Shown in pieces: positions 38,622 to 47,383 of a stretch of 64,000 bases of DNA; the first letter of the stretch is position 1; the number at the start of each line of letters is the position of its first letter. Below the pieces are notes generated by a model. The model made no database searches. It was not told the origin of the DNA and was given only the letters and a program-made list of their open reading frames with translations. Source of the DNA: Mesorhizobium sp. B2-4-15 (lineage in GTDB: Bacteria; Pseudomonadota; Alphaproteobacteria; Rhizobiales; Rhizobiaceae); NCBI RefSeq assembly GCF_006658505.1, contig NZ_VFUZ01000002.1, positions 1 through 64,000 on the forward strand. The letters are read 5' to 3'. The position numbers were made by a program, and so were the translations under genes.

Positions 38622-39874
38622 GCGCCCAGCCGCTCGATGTCGGCGCCGCACAGACGCAGTTTGCGGTCCAGTTGTTCATAGCCGCGGTCAAGATGATAGA
38701 CGCGGTTGATGGTTGTCTCGCCCTCGGCGATCAGTGCCGCCAGCACCAGCGACACCGAAGCGCGCAGGTCGGTGGCCATCACCTGCGCGCCGTGCAGTTC
38801 CGCGCCACCGCGCACCAGCGCCGTCGTGCCCTGCAGCTTGATGTTGGCGCCGAGCCGCATCAGTTCCGGAACATGCATGAAGCGGTTCTCGAAGATGGTT
38901 TCGCGCAGCAGCGACGCGCCGTCCGCGCAACACATCAGCGCCATGAACTGCGCCTGCAGGTCGGTTGGAAAACCCGGATAAGGTTCCGTCGTGAGGTCGG
39001 CGGCCTTGAGCGGCCGCTCGCGCGACACGATGAGGCCGCGGTCCCCGGGCCAGACGCTGACGCCGGTGGCCTCCAGCAATTGCACGACAGAGGCCATGTG
39101 CTCGAGCCGGGCATGGGTCAATTCGAGCTGCCCGCCGGTGATCGCCGCGGCGATGGCATAAGTGCCGGCCTCGATGCGGTCCGGGATGATGTCATGCCTG
39201 GCGGCATGCCAGCCTGTATCGCCCGCGATCAGGATGCGGTGCGTGCCGGCGCCTTCGATGCGTGCCCCCATGGCGTTGAGGCAGGCGGCGAGATCGGCCA
39301 CTTCCGGTTCGCGCGCCGCGTTGAGGACCTCGGTTTCGCCCTTGGCCGTGGTCGCGGCCATTATCGCGGTTTCCGTTGCCCCGACCGATGGCGAGCTCAA
39401 GACGATGCGTGTGCCGGTGAGCCCGTTCGGCGCTGAAGCGACGATCAAGCCGTTCTCGATGGCGATTCGGGCGCCGAGTGCCGCGAGCGCGGCGACATGC
39501 ATGTCGATCGGCCGCGCGCCGATCGCGCAGCCGCCCGGCAGCGAAACCCGCGCATGGCCGAACCGGGCAAGCAGCGGCGCCAGCACCAGCACCGTCGCTC
39601 GCATCTTCCGCACCGTGTCGTAGGACGTCTCCTTGGAAACGGCGGCACTGGTGTCGATCGTCGCGGCATGCGCCGACCGCGTCACCTCGGCGCCGTGAAG
39701 CCGCACCACGCCGAGCATGTTCTCGACGTCGGTCACTTCCGGCAGATTGGTCAGTTCGAGCGGGTAGGGGCTGAGCAGGGCGGCCGCGATCTGCGGCAAA
39801 GCGGCATTCTTGGCGCCGGAGATCGTCACCGCGCCTTGCAGTCTTTGTCCGCCGACGATCCGCAGTCTGTCCAT
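38618..39874 (-). CDS. murA: UDP-GlcNAc 1-carboxyvinyltransferase, MurA paralogue
   Basis: A 418-residue EPSP-synthase-fold enzyme that transfers enolpyruvate to UDP-GlcNAc, the first committed step of peptidoglycan synthesis. The catalytic set is complete: K22 and N23 in [10 protein letters not shown]91, C115 in [11 protein letters not shown] (the fosfomycin target) and R120. The C-terminal segment [17 protein letters not shown] is also intact, so it looks active. It is odd to find it in a MurNAc catabolic unit with an operator in front. It is probably a second copy besides a housekeeping murA elsewhere in the genome, but that cannot be checked here. Confidence 0.93.
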   Translation of the reverse strand: MDRLRIVGGQRLQGAVTISGAKNAALPQIAAALLSPYPLELTNLPEVTDVENMLGVVRLHGAEVTRSAHAATIDTSAAVSKETSYDTVRKMRATVLVLAPLLARFGHARVSLPGGCAIGARPIDMHVAALAALGARIAIENGLIVASAPNGLTGTRIVLSSPSVGATETAIMAATTAKGETEVLNAAREPEVADLAACLNAMGARIEGAGTHRILIAGDTGWHAARHDIIPDRIEAGTYAIAAAITGGQLELTHARLEHMASVVQLLEATGVSVWPGDRGLIVSRERPLKAADLTTEPYPGFPTDLQAQFMALMCCADGASLLRETIFENRFMHVPELMRLGANIKLQGTTALVRGGAELHGAQVMATDLRASVSLVLAALIAEGETTINRVYHLDRGYEQLDRKLRLCGADIERLGA

Positions 39875-40112
39875 GGCTGATACCTTGTGTGGCGAAGCGG
39901 GCGGCCGTCCGGCTCGCTTTCGGGAGCCGGTCTCGAACCCCGAGCTTTCGCCGGTCCAGTCGGAGAATTAATTCTGCGTTCTTGGCTGTCAATCGGAATT
40001 GGAATAATTTATTCCTCTGACGTCGAGCACCGGAGCACTAAATCAAAGGGATGGAGCATGATGTCGTCCGAAAACCGCTTCACACTTTTCGGCACCACGC
40101 TCTAGAGGATCC
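39875..40112. promoter_or_regulatory. divergent murA / RpiR promoter region with operator GGAATAATTTATTCC
   Basis: A perfect 15-bp palindrome GGAATAA-T-TTATTCC at 40001-40015 and a 12-bp palindrome AGAATTAATTCT at 39964-39975. It matches the murQ-side palindrome in 14 of 15 bases. The gap also holds the repeat at 40053-40105 in the regulator's leader. Confidence 0.75.
40053..40105. repeat. palindromic intergenic repeat (second copy, inverted)
   Basis: Starts GGAGCATGATGTCGTCCG, continues with AAAACCGCTTCACACTTTTCGG and ends CCACGCTCTAG. It is the reverse complement of the element at 34865-34914 with a few changes and a 2-bp difference. It ends 7 bp before the regulator start codon, so it lies in its 5' leader. 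Confidence 0.7.
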
Positions 40113-40973
40113 ATGTCCGTTCTGAAGAAGATCAACGCGAAGCTTGACGGCATGGCGCCTGGCGATCGTGAGATCGGCCAGTACATCGTCGACAATCCCG
40201 ACCGGATGCTGCGGCTGTCGACGGCCGCCCTCGCGGCCGAGATCGGCCGCAGCCAGTCGAGTGTGGTCAAGTTCAGCCAGAAGCTCGGCTATGCCAGCTA
40301 CCAGGAGCTCAAGCTCGCCGTCAGCGAGGCCAAGGCGCGGGATTGGCAGGTGCCGGCGGGCGTCATCCACGGTTCCATCGAGGTCGGCGACGGTTTTCCG
40401 GTCATCCTGAAGAAGCTGATCGGCAGCAAGCTTCTGTCGATGCAGCAGACCGTCGCCGCCAACAGCGAACGCATCATCTCCCGGACGCTGGACCTGCTGG
40501 ATGGCGCGCGCCGCATCCATCTGGTCGGCGTCGGCGCCTCCTCGCTGGTGGCGCGCGATTTCTCCTACAAGCTGATGAAGCTCGGCCGCAACGTCCTGCA
40601 TGACAGCGACAGCCACATCCAGATGGCCAATGTCTCGACGCTTGGGGAGGGCGACGTGCTGTTCGCGCTGTCCTATTCCGGCGCCAGCATTGAAACCTTG
40701 CGCATCGCCGAGCTTGCCCGCAAGCGCGGCACGACGGTGATCGCCGTCACCGGCTTGGACGACAATCCGCTGAGCCGCGTCGCCGACATCCGCCTTTACA
40801 CCATCGCCGATGAAGAGCGTGCGCGCTCCTCCTCTATCACCGCGCGCGACGCGCAGCTGACGCTGACGGACCTGCTGTTCATCCTGCTGCTGCAGAGGCA
40901 GCCGGACGCCAACGATTATGTCCACAACAGCGAAGCGGCGGTCTCGGTGCTGAAGGCCGAGCGATCGCCGTAA
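40113..40973 (+). CDS. MurR/RpiR-family transcriptional regulator
   Basis: A 286-residue regulator. The N-terminal HTH_6 domain (LSTAALAAEIGRSQSSVVKFSQKLGYASYQELK, about residues 35-67) is followed by a SIS domain (IHLVGVGASSLVARDFSYKL and LFALSYSGASIETLRIAELA). RpiR/MurR proteins sense phosphosugars; E. coli MurR responds to MurNAc 6-phosphate. Divergent transcription from murA and the matching palindromes at 40001 and 37712 make it the likely controller of both leftward units. Its stop is 5 bp from the stop of the convergent ligase gene. Confidence 0.9.
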   Translation: MSVLKKINAKLDGMAPGDREIGQYIVDNPDRMLRLSTAALAAEIGRSQSSVVKFSQKLGYASYQELKLAVSEAKARDWQVPAGVIHGSIEVGDGFPVILKKLIGSKLLSMQQTVAANSERIISRTLDLLDGARRIHLVGVGASSLVARDFSYKLMKLGRNVLHDSDSHIQMANVSTLGEGDVLFALSYSGASIETLRIAELARKRGTTVIAVTGLDDNPLSRVADIRLYTIADEERARSSSITARDAQLTLTDLLFILLLQRQPDANDYVHNSEAAVSVLKAERSP

Positions 40974-40978
40974 GCACC

Positions 40979-42334
40979 TCAGACGCTTTCGAGATAGGTC
41001 TCGATCTCGAAGTCGCTGACATTGAGGGCGAACGTGTTCAGTTCCTGACGTTTGCAGGCGATGAAGGAGTCGCGCAGGATCGCCGGGAAAATCTCCGCCA
41101 CATGCGTTCCGCTTTCGAAGGCCGCGATCGCGGAGGCCCAGTCCGGCGGCAGCTTCGCCGGTGGAAGGCCTTGGCCATCGCTTCCGGTCGGGTCGCCTGG
41201 CGACATCTGCCTTTCGATGCCGATCAGCGCCGCGCCCAGTATGGCGGCAAGCACGAGATAGGGATTGGCGTCCGCTCCCGACACGCGATGCTCGATGCGC
41301 CGCGCGCCGGTCGGGCCGCCGGGAATGCGGATCGCGACCATGCGGTTCTCGTAGCCCCAGGCGACCGCGGTCGGCGCATAGGACCGCGGGCGAAGCCTGC
41401 GGTAGGAATTGAAATGCGGCGCGAAAACCAAGGTGCTCTCGGCCATCGCCGCCAGCAGTCCGCCGACGGCATGGCGCATGATGTCGGAGCCCTGATCCGT
41501 ACCGTCGTCGAACACGTTGCGCCCTTCGGCATCGACCAGGCTGAAATGGACATGGAAGCCGTTGCCGGCCCGGTCGCCATAGGGCTTGGCCATGAAACAG
41601 GCGGCAAAACCGTGCTTGCGGGCAATGCCCTTCACCGTGCGCTTGAACAGCACCGCATCGTCGGCCGCCCGCAGGGCGTCGGCGACATGGTTCAGGTTGA
41701 TCTCGAACTGGCCGACGCCATTTTCGGCGATCGCCGTGTCGACGGGAATGCCTTGCGCGCGGCAGGCTTCGTAGACGTCGTGGATGAAGGACTCGAAATC
41801 GTCGATCTCGTCGATCGACAGTGCCGCGTCGGAATCGAGGCGGCGCCCGGTGACCGGCGAAACCGGCCCGACCGGCCGCTGCGATTGCGGATCGACGAGA
41901 TAGAATTCGAGCTCCGTCGCCGCGACCGGGGTCAGCCCGAGCGCCTGGTAGCGGTCGAGGATGCGGGCCAGAGCCCGCCGGGGATCGCCGAGATAGGGCG
42001 CGCCGCTTTCGTCGGCGAGCCAGAGCGGGACCAGCGCCGTCGGATGCGCTGTCCAGTCCACCGGCAGGATGCCGCGTCCCGTCCATTGGCAAAGTCCGTC
42101 GGCATCGCCGGTCGAGAACACCAGCGTGTTGCCTTCGATATCCTCGCCCCATATGTCGAGGCCAATCAGCGAGTAGGGCATGCGCAGCTTGCCTTCCAGC
42201 GCCTTGCGGGCCTGCTCCACAGGGATGCGTTTTCCCCGCATGACGCCGTTGAGATCGCACACCGCCGCCCTCAGGCTCTGGATGTCGTTCCTGCTTTCAA
42301 GCCAGCTCAGGACGTCCGCAATTGCATCGCTCAA
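40979..42334 (-). CDS. glutamine-synthetase-family ligase (PuuA/GMAS-like)
   Basis: About 451 residues, GS catalytic fold. Metal and ATP-binding segments are visible: VAATELEFYLVDP, ENGVGQFEINLNH, GNGFHVHFSLVD, FAPHFNSYRRLRP and ENRMVAIRIPGGPTGARRIEHR. The N-terminal VCDLNGVMRGKRIPV is typical of gamma-glutamyl-amine ligases such as PuuA rather than housekeeping GlnA. No Tyr adenylylation site is apparent. TTG 42334 is chosen because AGAGG lies seven bases upstream; ATG 42421 would add 29 unlike residues without a good site. It follows a regulator and a dimethylformamidase-like gene, so an amine released there could be its substrate. Confidence 0.82.
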   Translation of the reverse strand: MSDAIADVLSWLESRNDIQSLRAAVCDLNGVMRGKRIPVEQARKALEGKLRMPYSLIGLDIWGEDIEGNTLVFSTGDADGLCQWTGRGILPVDWTAHPTALVPLWLADESGAPYLGDPRRALARILDRYQALGLTPVAATELEFYLVDPQSQRPVGPVSPVTGRRLDSDAALSIDEIDDFESFIHDVYEACRAQGIPVDTAIAENGVGQFEINLNHVADALRAADDAVLFKRTVKGIARKHGFAACFMAKPYGDRAGNGFHVHFSLVDAEGRNVFDDGTDQGSDIMRHAVGGLLAAMAESTLVFAPHFNSYRRLRPRSYAPTAVAWGYENRMVAIRIPGGPTGARRIEHRVSGADANPYLVLAAILGAALIGIERQMSPGDPTGSDGQGLPPAKLPPDWASAIAAFESGTHVAEIFPAILRDSFIACKRQELNTFALNVSDFEIETYLESV

Positions 42335-42610
42335 TTTCCAACCTCTGGTTTTCGAAGGTGCCCAAGCCTGGCCGGCTGCGCTATCCCTGGTAAAAATTCT
42401 AGTGAGTTTTTCGGAAAGCATGTCCGGTCGGCGCCGGATGCTTTTCCTTATTTTTTCAATTCACTAGCCGGGATGTCGGGAGGCATTTGAAAACCAATTT
42501 CGCGATCTGCGATCGCAACATAGAGGCAAGCAGGCCGAAAGCCAAGGGGCATTCGATCGCTTGCCCCCCGAACCGCAGCCCTTGGCGATTGGCAGAAACC
42601 TCCATCGCGT

Positions 42611-42666
42611 CGTCATCCCAGAGTCTCCGCGACGGAGCTTCGCTCCTGCTCCGCCTAGGGATAACG
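42611..42666. repeat. inverted-repeat intergenic element
   Basis: CGTCATCCC (42611-42619) faces GGGATAACG (42658-42666) with one mismatch. An inner hairpin GGAGCTTCGCTCC lies at about 42633-42645. It lies in the 419-bp gap 42335-42753 between the ligase and the regulator. That gap otherwise shows no convincing gene. Confidence 0.55.
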
Positions 42667-42753
42667 AAGTTCGCGCGGCGTAGGCCAATCTTCAGGGTTT
42701 GCGATCATTCGCCGAAGGAACGACAGGTGGCGCCTGTCGGGAGACCTTCAATC

Positions 42754-43452
42754 CTACCCTCTAGCGTCCGGAAACCTGGCCTGCTGGAGGATGTGCGCGG
42801 CACCCTCGTCGATGTCGCGGACGATGGCTGCGCGGGCTCGCGCGCCGTCCTGCGCCTCGATCGCCGCGACGACCTCCTCATGATAGTCGATGTCGAGGAT
42901 CGAGGAGAGATCATCCTCGAACCCCATGGCGAGATTCCTGAGGAAGGGGCCAACCTGCATCCAGACGGTCTCGATCAGGAAGATCATCTGCTCGTTGCCG
43001 CAATGGCGATAGATCGAGAATTTGAAGGCGTAGTTCTTCCTCAGATAATCGTCGATACCGCCTTCGCGCGCCGCCAGGGTCAAGTCCATGCTGTGGCGCC
43101 GGATTGCCCGCAGATTGTTGCCGTTGATGCGTTTTGTCGCCAGTTCGGTCGCCGAACCTTCGAGGATCGTGCGCACGGCGGTCAGTTGCGAGAACCGGTC
43201 GGCCGAGATCACCGGCACCTCGACGCTGCCGTTCGGCATCGGGCTCAGCGCCCGCAGCGCCTGCAACCGCATGAAGGCGCTGCGCACCGGCATGTCGCTG
43301 GTGCCGAGTTCCTTGGCGAGCTTGCGCGAGGTGAGCTTCTGCCCGGGCGTGAACTGGCCCGACATCAGGGCCCGCACAAGCTCCAGATAGACCTTCTCGT
43401 GCAAGGGGATGCTGTCTACGGCGGTCAACCCGAATTGTGTTCTGTCGGCCAT
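42754..43452 (-). CDS. GntR-family regulator (FCD domain)
   Basis: A 232-residue regulator. The winged helix has LHEKVYLELVRALMSGQFTPGQKLTSRKLAKELGTSDMPVRSAFMRL (about residues 17-63). An all-helical FCD domain follows with ILEGSATELATKR and a C-terminal HEEVVAAIEAQDGARARAAIVRDI, where the histidine is a usual metal ligand. It starts at ATG 43452. It lies between the dimethylformamidase-like and ligase genes, all leftward, and probably regulates them in response to an organic acid or amine. Confidence 0.88.
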   Translation of the reverse strand: MADRTQFGLTAVDSIPLHEKVYLELVRALMSGQFTPGQKLTSRKLAKELGTSDMPVRSAFMRLQALRALSPMPNGSVEVPVISADRFSQLTAVRTILEGSATELATKRINGNNLRAIRRHSMDLTLAAREGGIDDYLRKNYAFKFSIYRHCGNEQMIFLIETVWMQVGPFLRNLAMGFEDDLSSILDIDYHEEVVAAIEAQDGARARAAIVRDIDEGAAHILQQARFPDARG

Positions 43453-43628
43453 GGGCGGGAGCGCTACTTCATACGTTCTGAAATCCAACCTGACGACATC
43501 AGCCGCGGATAGTCCCGAAAGGCGGGGACGGCGAATACGCCGAAGCCAGCGATTTATCGGCGCATGATAGATGCTTCGCTCGTTGCGCGGCAAGCCGACC
43601 TTCCCCTGCACTCGCTCCAGCCCCGCTA

Positions 43629-45701
43629 TCAATCGGACCCGGTGCGCCGGTCCGGATCCGGCCGGCTCTTTGCCGCCGCCAGATACGTCAGCAAATTCAT
43701 GGTTATCCTGCCGACGTCGTTCGTCGCATCGCCGGTCGGCAAGGCGCCGCACCAGGCGACCGAACTCGCGCAGAAGATCAAACCGCCTGAAGGCAGGTGG
43801 CGCAGCGTCATCTCCGCGCAACGGCGCGATTCGAGTTCGCCCGCACCGCCCTCGTACCAGCGCGTCGGGTCATGGACGAAGCTGTCCGGGAAGCCGGTGG
43901 CGCGCGCGATGACTGTCGTATCGGGTGACGTGCCGAGATGCGGATCGGTGGCGTCGACCTCGTAGCCGGCCGCGCCGCCAAGCACGATACCCTCGTCGCC
44001 GAAGGTCTCGTGGGCGACGCCGTCGAACAGCCAAGCGGCTGAAGGTTGTCGGCTCTCCGGCGTGCGCGTGAAGGGCCGCGCGCCATCGAACCCCATCAGC
44101 GAGATGGCGACGCCGGTCAGCGAGAATTCGCCGCGCCCGCTGGCGCGTAGGTGGCCGCCCGGCTGGTTGGTGATCGACAGCGACTGTTCGGCGATCGGTC
44201 CGTCCCAGGTGCGGCCCGCCTCGAGCGGCGAACGGCGCAGTTCCATCAGATCGTCCCGGAACGCCACCTTGCCGGCAAAACCATTGCCGCCGAGATAGGC
44301 GATGCTGCCGCCCGCCGCCGCGAATTGGCGCAGCGCATGCTCCATTTCGACCGACATGTATTCGGGATGGCTGCCGGTGATCACGGCCCGGTAGCCCTCC
44401 AGGCCCGCAAGACCTCGCTCATGCAGGTCGTGGTCGGTGATGAGATCGAAGGCGATGCCGTTGTTGTGGCAGAAGCGCAGGAAATGCAGGTCGACCGGCA
44501 GGTTGTGCGGACAGCCGCACAGCGGGTAATTGTAGTCGTCGCGCAGCGTCGCCTTCGGCTTTCTGTAAGAAACGATCGACACGCCGCTGAGGTCGCTATG
44601 GTAATCGTAGAGCGACTTCAGATTGTTATCGGTCGCGAAGCGATGGCCGCGATCCTCGCACAGCCATTCGTAGAGATGCGCCGGCAGGAATTCGTCCGCG
44701 TAGGCGAGATAGGTGGCTGTCGGCACCAGGAACAGCAGCGGCGCCCGGCGGCCCGTCGAAGTGATGAAGAAGACGATGCGCTCCGATCCTTCGTCATGGC
44801 CGACATCGAACGCGTAGACGCCCGCCGACGCTTCGGCCGGGACATGCAGATGGTATGAGGCCGGCCACTGCAGCCCGCCCATATCGTCGTCGTGACAATG
44901 CACCGCGTCGTAATGCGACGGCACCAGCCGGGGATCGAAGCTCGACCCGTCCCAGCGCCGCGAGGTCATGCAGAATGCCGGCTGGTTGACCGCTTCCAGC
45001 AAGAGGGCGCTATCTCCGCCCGTCGAGGCGATCGGGCCGCTTGGCAGCAAGGTCGGGAACGTCCAGGCGATGCGTCCGACCGCTGTTTGCAGGGCAATCG
45101 CTGCAAACTTGGCATTCAGTGTTCGGACATCGTTTGCCGCGCTGGTACCGAAGACCATGTCGCCGGACGGAGACCAGCGCAGATCAAGTTGATGGTGCAG
45201 GCGATAAGGCGACAAGAGGTCGTCGGAGCCAATCTTCAGGATCGTCCCGCCGCCGTCGGACGAAATCTCGACCGTGAGCCAGGTGTTTGCCGGCAGGATC
45301 TCGCCGGCCTCGGACAGCTTGCCGTCATGGCCTGACGTCAGTCGTCCATCCTCCAGCCCAAGGCGCAGGTTTCCGCTCTCGAAGAGCACGCGGGCGCCGT
45401 CATTGCGGGTCAGATAGACTTCGAAGGCAACACCGGTGATCTCGGCGGCCTTGGCCAGTTCAGTCGCCATGATCTTCAGGAAGGACCCATGATCGAAGTC
45501 GCGATGCGACGCGGCATGCCCGGTCGGCTCGACATGCCAATCCATGAATTCGGCCGAGGGCGTGTCGAGTCGCACGATCCGCACGTCGCGCAGCGGCCGC
45601 GACGATGAGAGATGGAGCGCGACCGGGGTTCCGGCCGCCATGTGCCAGGGAACCGTGTAGCCGGAAACGGCCATGGCGCCATGCTCGACGGGGCGTTTCA
45701 T
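43629..45701 (-). CDS. N,N-dimethylformamidase large-subunit-like protein
   Basis: A 690-residue cytoplasmic protein, close to the length of the DMFase large (beta) subunit. It has an N-terminal concanavalin/lectin-like part (VSGYTVPWHMAAGTPVALHLSS, then FGTSAANDVRTLNAKF). The catalytic domain carries LFLVPTATYLAYAD and ITGSHPEYMSVEM, whose H-x-E corresponds by position to the His and Glu of the mononuclear iron site in Paracoccus DMFase. The small alpha subunit is not found nearby. The substrate may be an N-substituted amide other than dimethylformamide. First gene of a leftward set with the regulator and the ligase. Confidence 0.82.
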   Translation of the reverse strand: MKRPVEHGAMAVSGYTVPWHMAAGTPVALHLSSSRPLRDVRIVRLDTPSAEFMDWHVEPTGHAASHRDFDHGSFLKIMATELAKAAEITGVAFEVYLTRNDGARVLFESGNLRLGLEDGRLTSGHDGKLSEAGEILPANTWLTVEISSDGGGTILKIGSDDLLSPYRLHHQLDLRWSPSGDMVFGTSAANDVRTLNAKFAAIALQTAVGRIAWTFPTLLPSGPIASTGGDSALLLEAVNQPAFCMTSRRWDGSSFDPRLVPSHYDAVHCHDDDMGGLQWPASYHLHVPAEASAGVYAFDVGHDEGSERIVFFITSTGRRAPLLFLVPTATYLAYADEFLPAHLYEWLCEDRGHRFATDNNLKSLYDYHSDLSGVSIVSYRKPKATLRDDYNYPLCGCPHNLPVDLHFLRFCHNNGIAFDLITDHDLHERGLAGLEGYRAVITGSHPEYMSVEMEHALRQFAAAGGSIAYLGGNGFAGKVAFRDDLMELRRSPLEAGRTWDGPIAEQSLSITNQPGGHLRASGRGEFSLTGVAISLMGFDGARPFTRTPESRQPSAAWLFDGVAHETFGDEGIVLGGAAGYEVDATDPHLGTSPDTTVIARATGFPDSFVHDPTRWYEGGAGELESRRCAEMTLRHLPSGGLIFCASSVAWCGALPTGDATNDVGRITMNLLTYLAAAKSRPDPDRRTGSD

Positions 45702-46166
45702 AGCGGCAGAAGTCCACGCGACGATCCGGGCCCGTACGCTCTGTTTGGTGGCAGACTGGACAATTCTCTCGTACCTCTATTCTTTCGATCTAAACCGTCG
45801 GCATCGTTTCCTGGTGTATACCCCATCGGATCATGATTGGTGCAAAGTCCGTTTTAAGGCCTTGCGCTGGCTACCGACGCGATCGGCAAAACGGGAGTCA
45901 CTATCCCCGCTATTCCAAGCGCAAGGCGTCCTGAAGCGAAGGCCGGATCGCGCGCATTCGACAGGGGCCGGACGGCGGGCAGCACACGGCTGGCCTCTTC
46001 ATCACAAATCTTGACCTTGCGTGCTCTTGCACGTCCGGCCGCTCTCTGGCTTTTTGGGGCACCCATCCGGACGGACTGATTCGCGTCATGCCGCTCGATC
46101 GCAATGTCTTACAGGCATTCTGCGGGTGGGGCGTGAAGCGCGCGCAATTGGCGAAGGAGAAGCAGC
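45702..46166. other. 465-bp intergenic gap, no gene recognised
   Basis: Between the dimethylformamidase-like gene and the short ftsZ, which diverge. Short open frames here lack ribosome sites and any recognisable protein. It must contain the promoters of both flanking genes, but I could not assign one with confidence. Confidence 0.5.
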
Positions 46167-47204
46167 ATGGCCGAGTTCAAGAAGCCGGAAATCTCCGAGA
46201 TGAGACCCAAGATCACCGTCATCGGCGTCGGCGGTGGTGGCGGCAACGCCATCAACAACATGATCGCCGAACAGCTTCAGGGAACCGAATTCATCGCCGC
46301 CAACACCGATGCCCAGGCGCTGACCATGTCGAAGGCGACGCGGCTGATCCAGCTTGGCGCGCATGTCACCGAAGGCCTGGGCGCCGGCTCGCTTCCCGAG
46401 ATCGGCCGCGCCGCCGCGGAGGAATCGCTCGATGAGATCATGGACCATCTGGCCGGCACGCATATGTGTTTCGTCACCGCCGGCATGGGTGGCGGCACCG
46501 GCACCGGTGCTGCGCCGATCATCGCCCAGGCGGCGCGCAAGGCCGGCATTCTGACCGTGGGCGTCGTCACCAAGCCCTTCACCTTCGAGGGCAGGCGCCG
46601 CATGCAGATGGCCGAGGAGGGCATCGAGCGGCTACGCGAAAGCGCCGACACGGTGATCGTGATCCCGAACCAGAACCTGTTCCGCATCGCCGATGCCAAG
46701 ACCACCTTCGCCGATGCCTTCGTCATCGCCGACCGGGTGCTCTATTCCGGCGTCAGCTGCATCACCGATCTCATCGTCAAGGAAGGCCTGATCAATCTCG
46801 ACTTCGCCGACGTCAAGTCGGTCATGCGCGGCATGGGTCGCGCCATGATGGGAACCGGCGAGGCATCCGGCGACAACCGGGCGATGAAGGCGGCCGAGGC
46901 CGCGATCGCCAATCCGCTGCTTGACGAGATGTCGATGAAGGGCGCGAAAGGCGTCCTGGTGTCGATATCGGGCGGCAGGGACATGACCCTGTTCGAGGTC
47001 GACGAGGCCGCCACCCGCATCCGCGAGGAGGTCTACGAAGACGCCGACATCATCGTCGGCGCGATCTTCGACAAGAGCATGGAAGGTCGCTTCAGGGTTT
47101 CGGTGGTGGCGACCGGCCTCGACCGTTCGCTCGGCGAGGGCGATGCCGACGCCGGCATCGCGCATAACCACTCCGTACCGCCTGCCGCGCGGATTTTGCA
47201 GTAG
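46167..47204 (+). CDS. ftsZ: FtsZ, short C-terminally truncated paralogue
   Basis: A 345-residue tubulin-like GTPase. The GTP-binding parts are intact: [15 protein letters not shown] (about 18-32), the G-box [12 protein letters not shown] (about 107-118) and the T7 loop [11 protein letters not shown] with the catalytic Asp pair. The GTPase body ends at VVATGLDR and only about 25 residues follow. The long linker and C-terminal peptide that bind ZipA/FtsA-type partners are absent. Such short second copies (FtsZ2) occur in Sinorhizobium and relatives. It has its own ribosome site GGAGAAGC. It is unlikely to be the main division FtsZ. Confidence 0.93.
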   Translation: MAEFKKPEISEMRPKITVIGVGGGGGNAINNMIAEQLQGTEFIAANTDAQALTMSKATRLIQLGAHVTEGLGAGSLPEIGRAAAEESLDEIMDHLAGTHMCFVTAGMGGGTGTGAAPIIAQAARKAGILTVGVVTKPFTFEGRRRMQMAEEGIERLRESADTVIVIPNQNLFRIADAKTTFADAFVIADRVLYSGVSCITDLIVKEGLINLDFADVKSVMRGMGRAMMGTGEASGDNRAMKAAEAAIANPLLDEMSMKGAKGVLVSISGGRDMTLFEVDEAATRIREEVYEDADIIVGAIFDKSMEGRFRVSVVATGLDRSLGEGDADAGIAHNHSVPPAARILQ

Positions 47205-47383
47205 GATCTGTTTCCTTCGAATGACTGGCATCGGGCGTCCGCTTGCGGAGCAATACGGTCAGGCGGCACTCGCTTGCACTCCGTACCGGAACGTTCCGCT
47301 AGGGCGGTGGCGTTTCACCTGGATGGCAGCGATGGGATCGAGTTCCTGGTAGCGCGGAAGTGAGACCGCAACGCTTCCGTCAT

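Noticed and set aside
45673..46066. Short frames on both strands in the gap before the short ftsZ
   Set aside because: No family, no ribosome site and mutually overlapping frames, so treated as non-coding.
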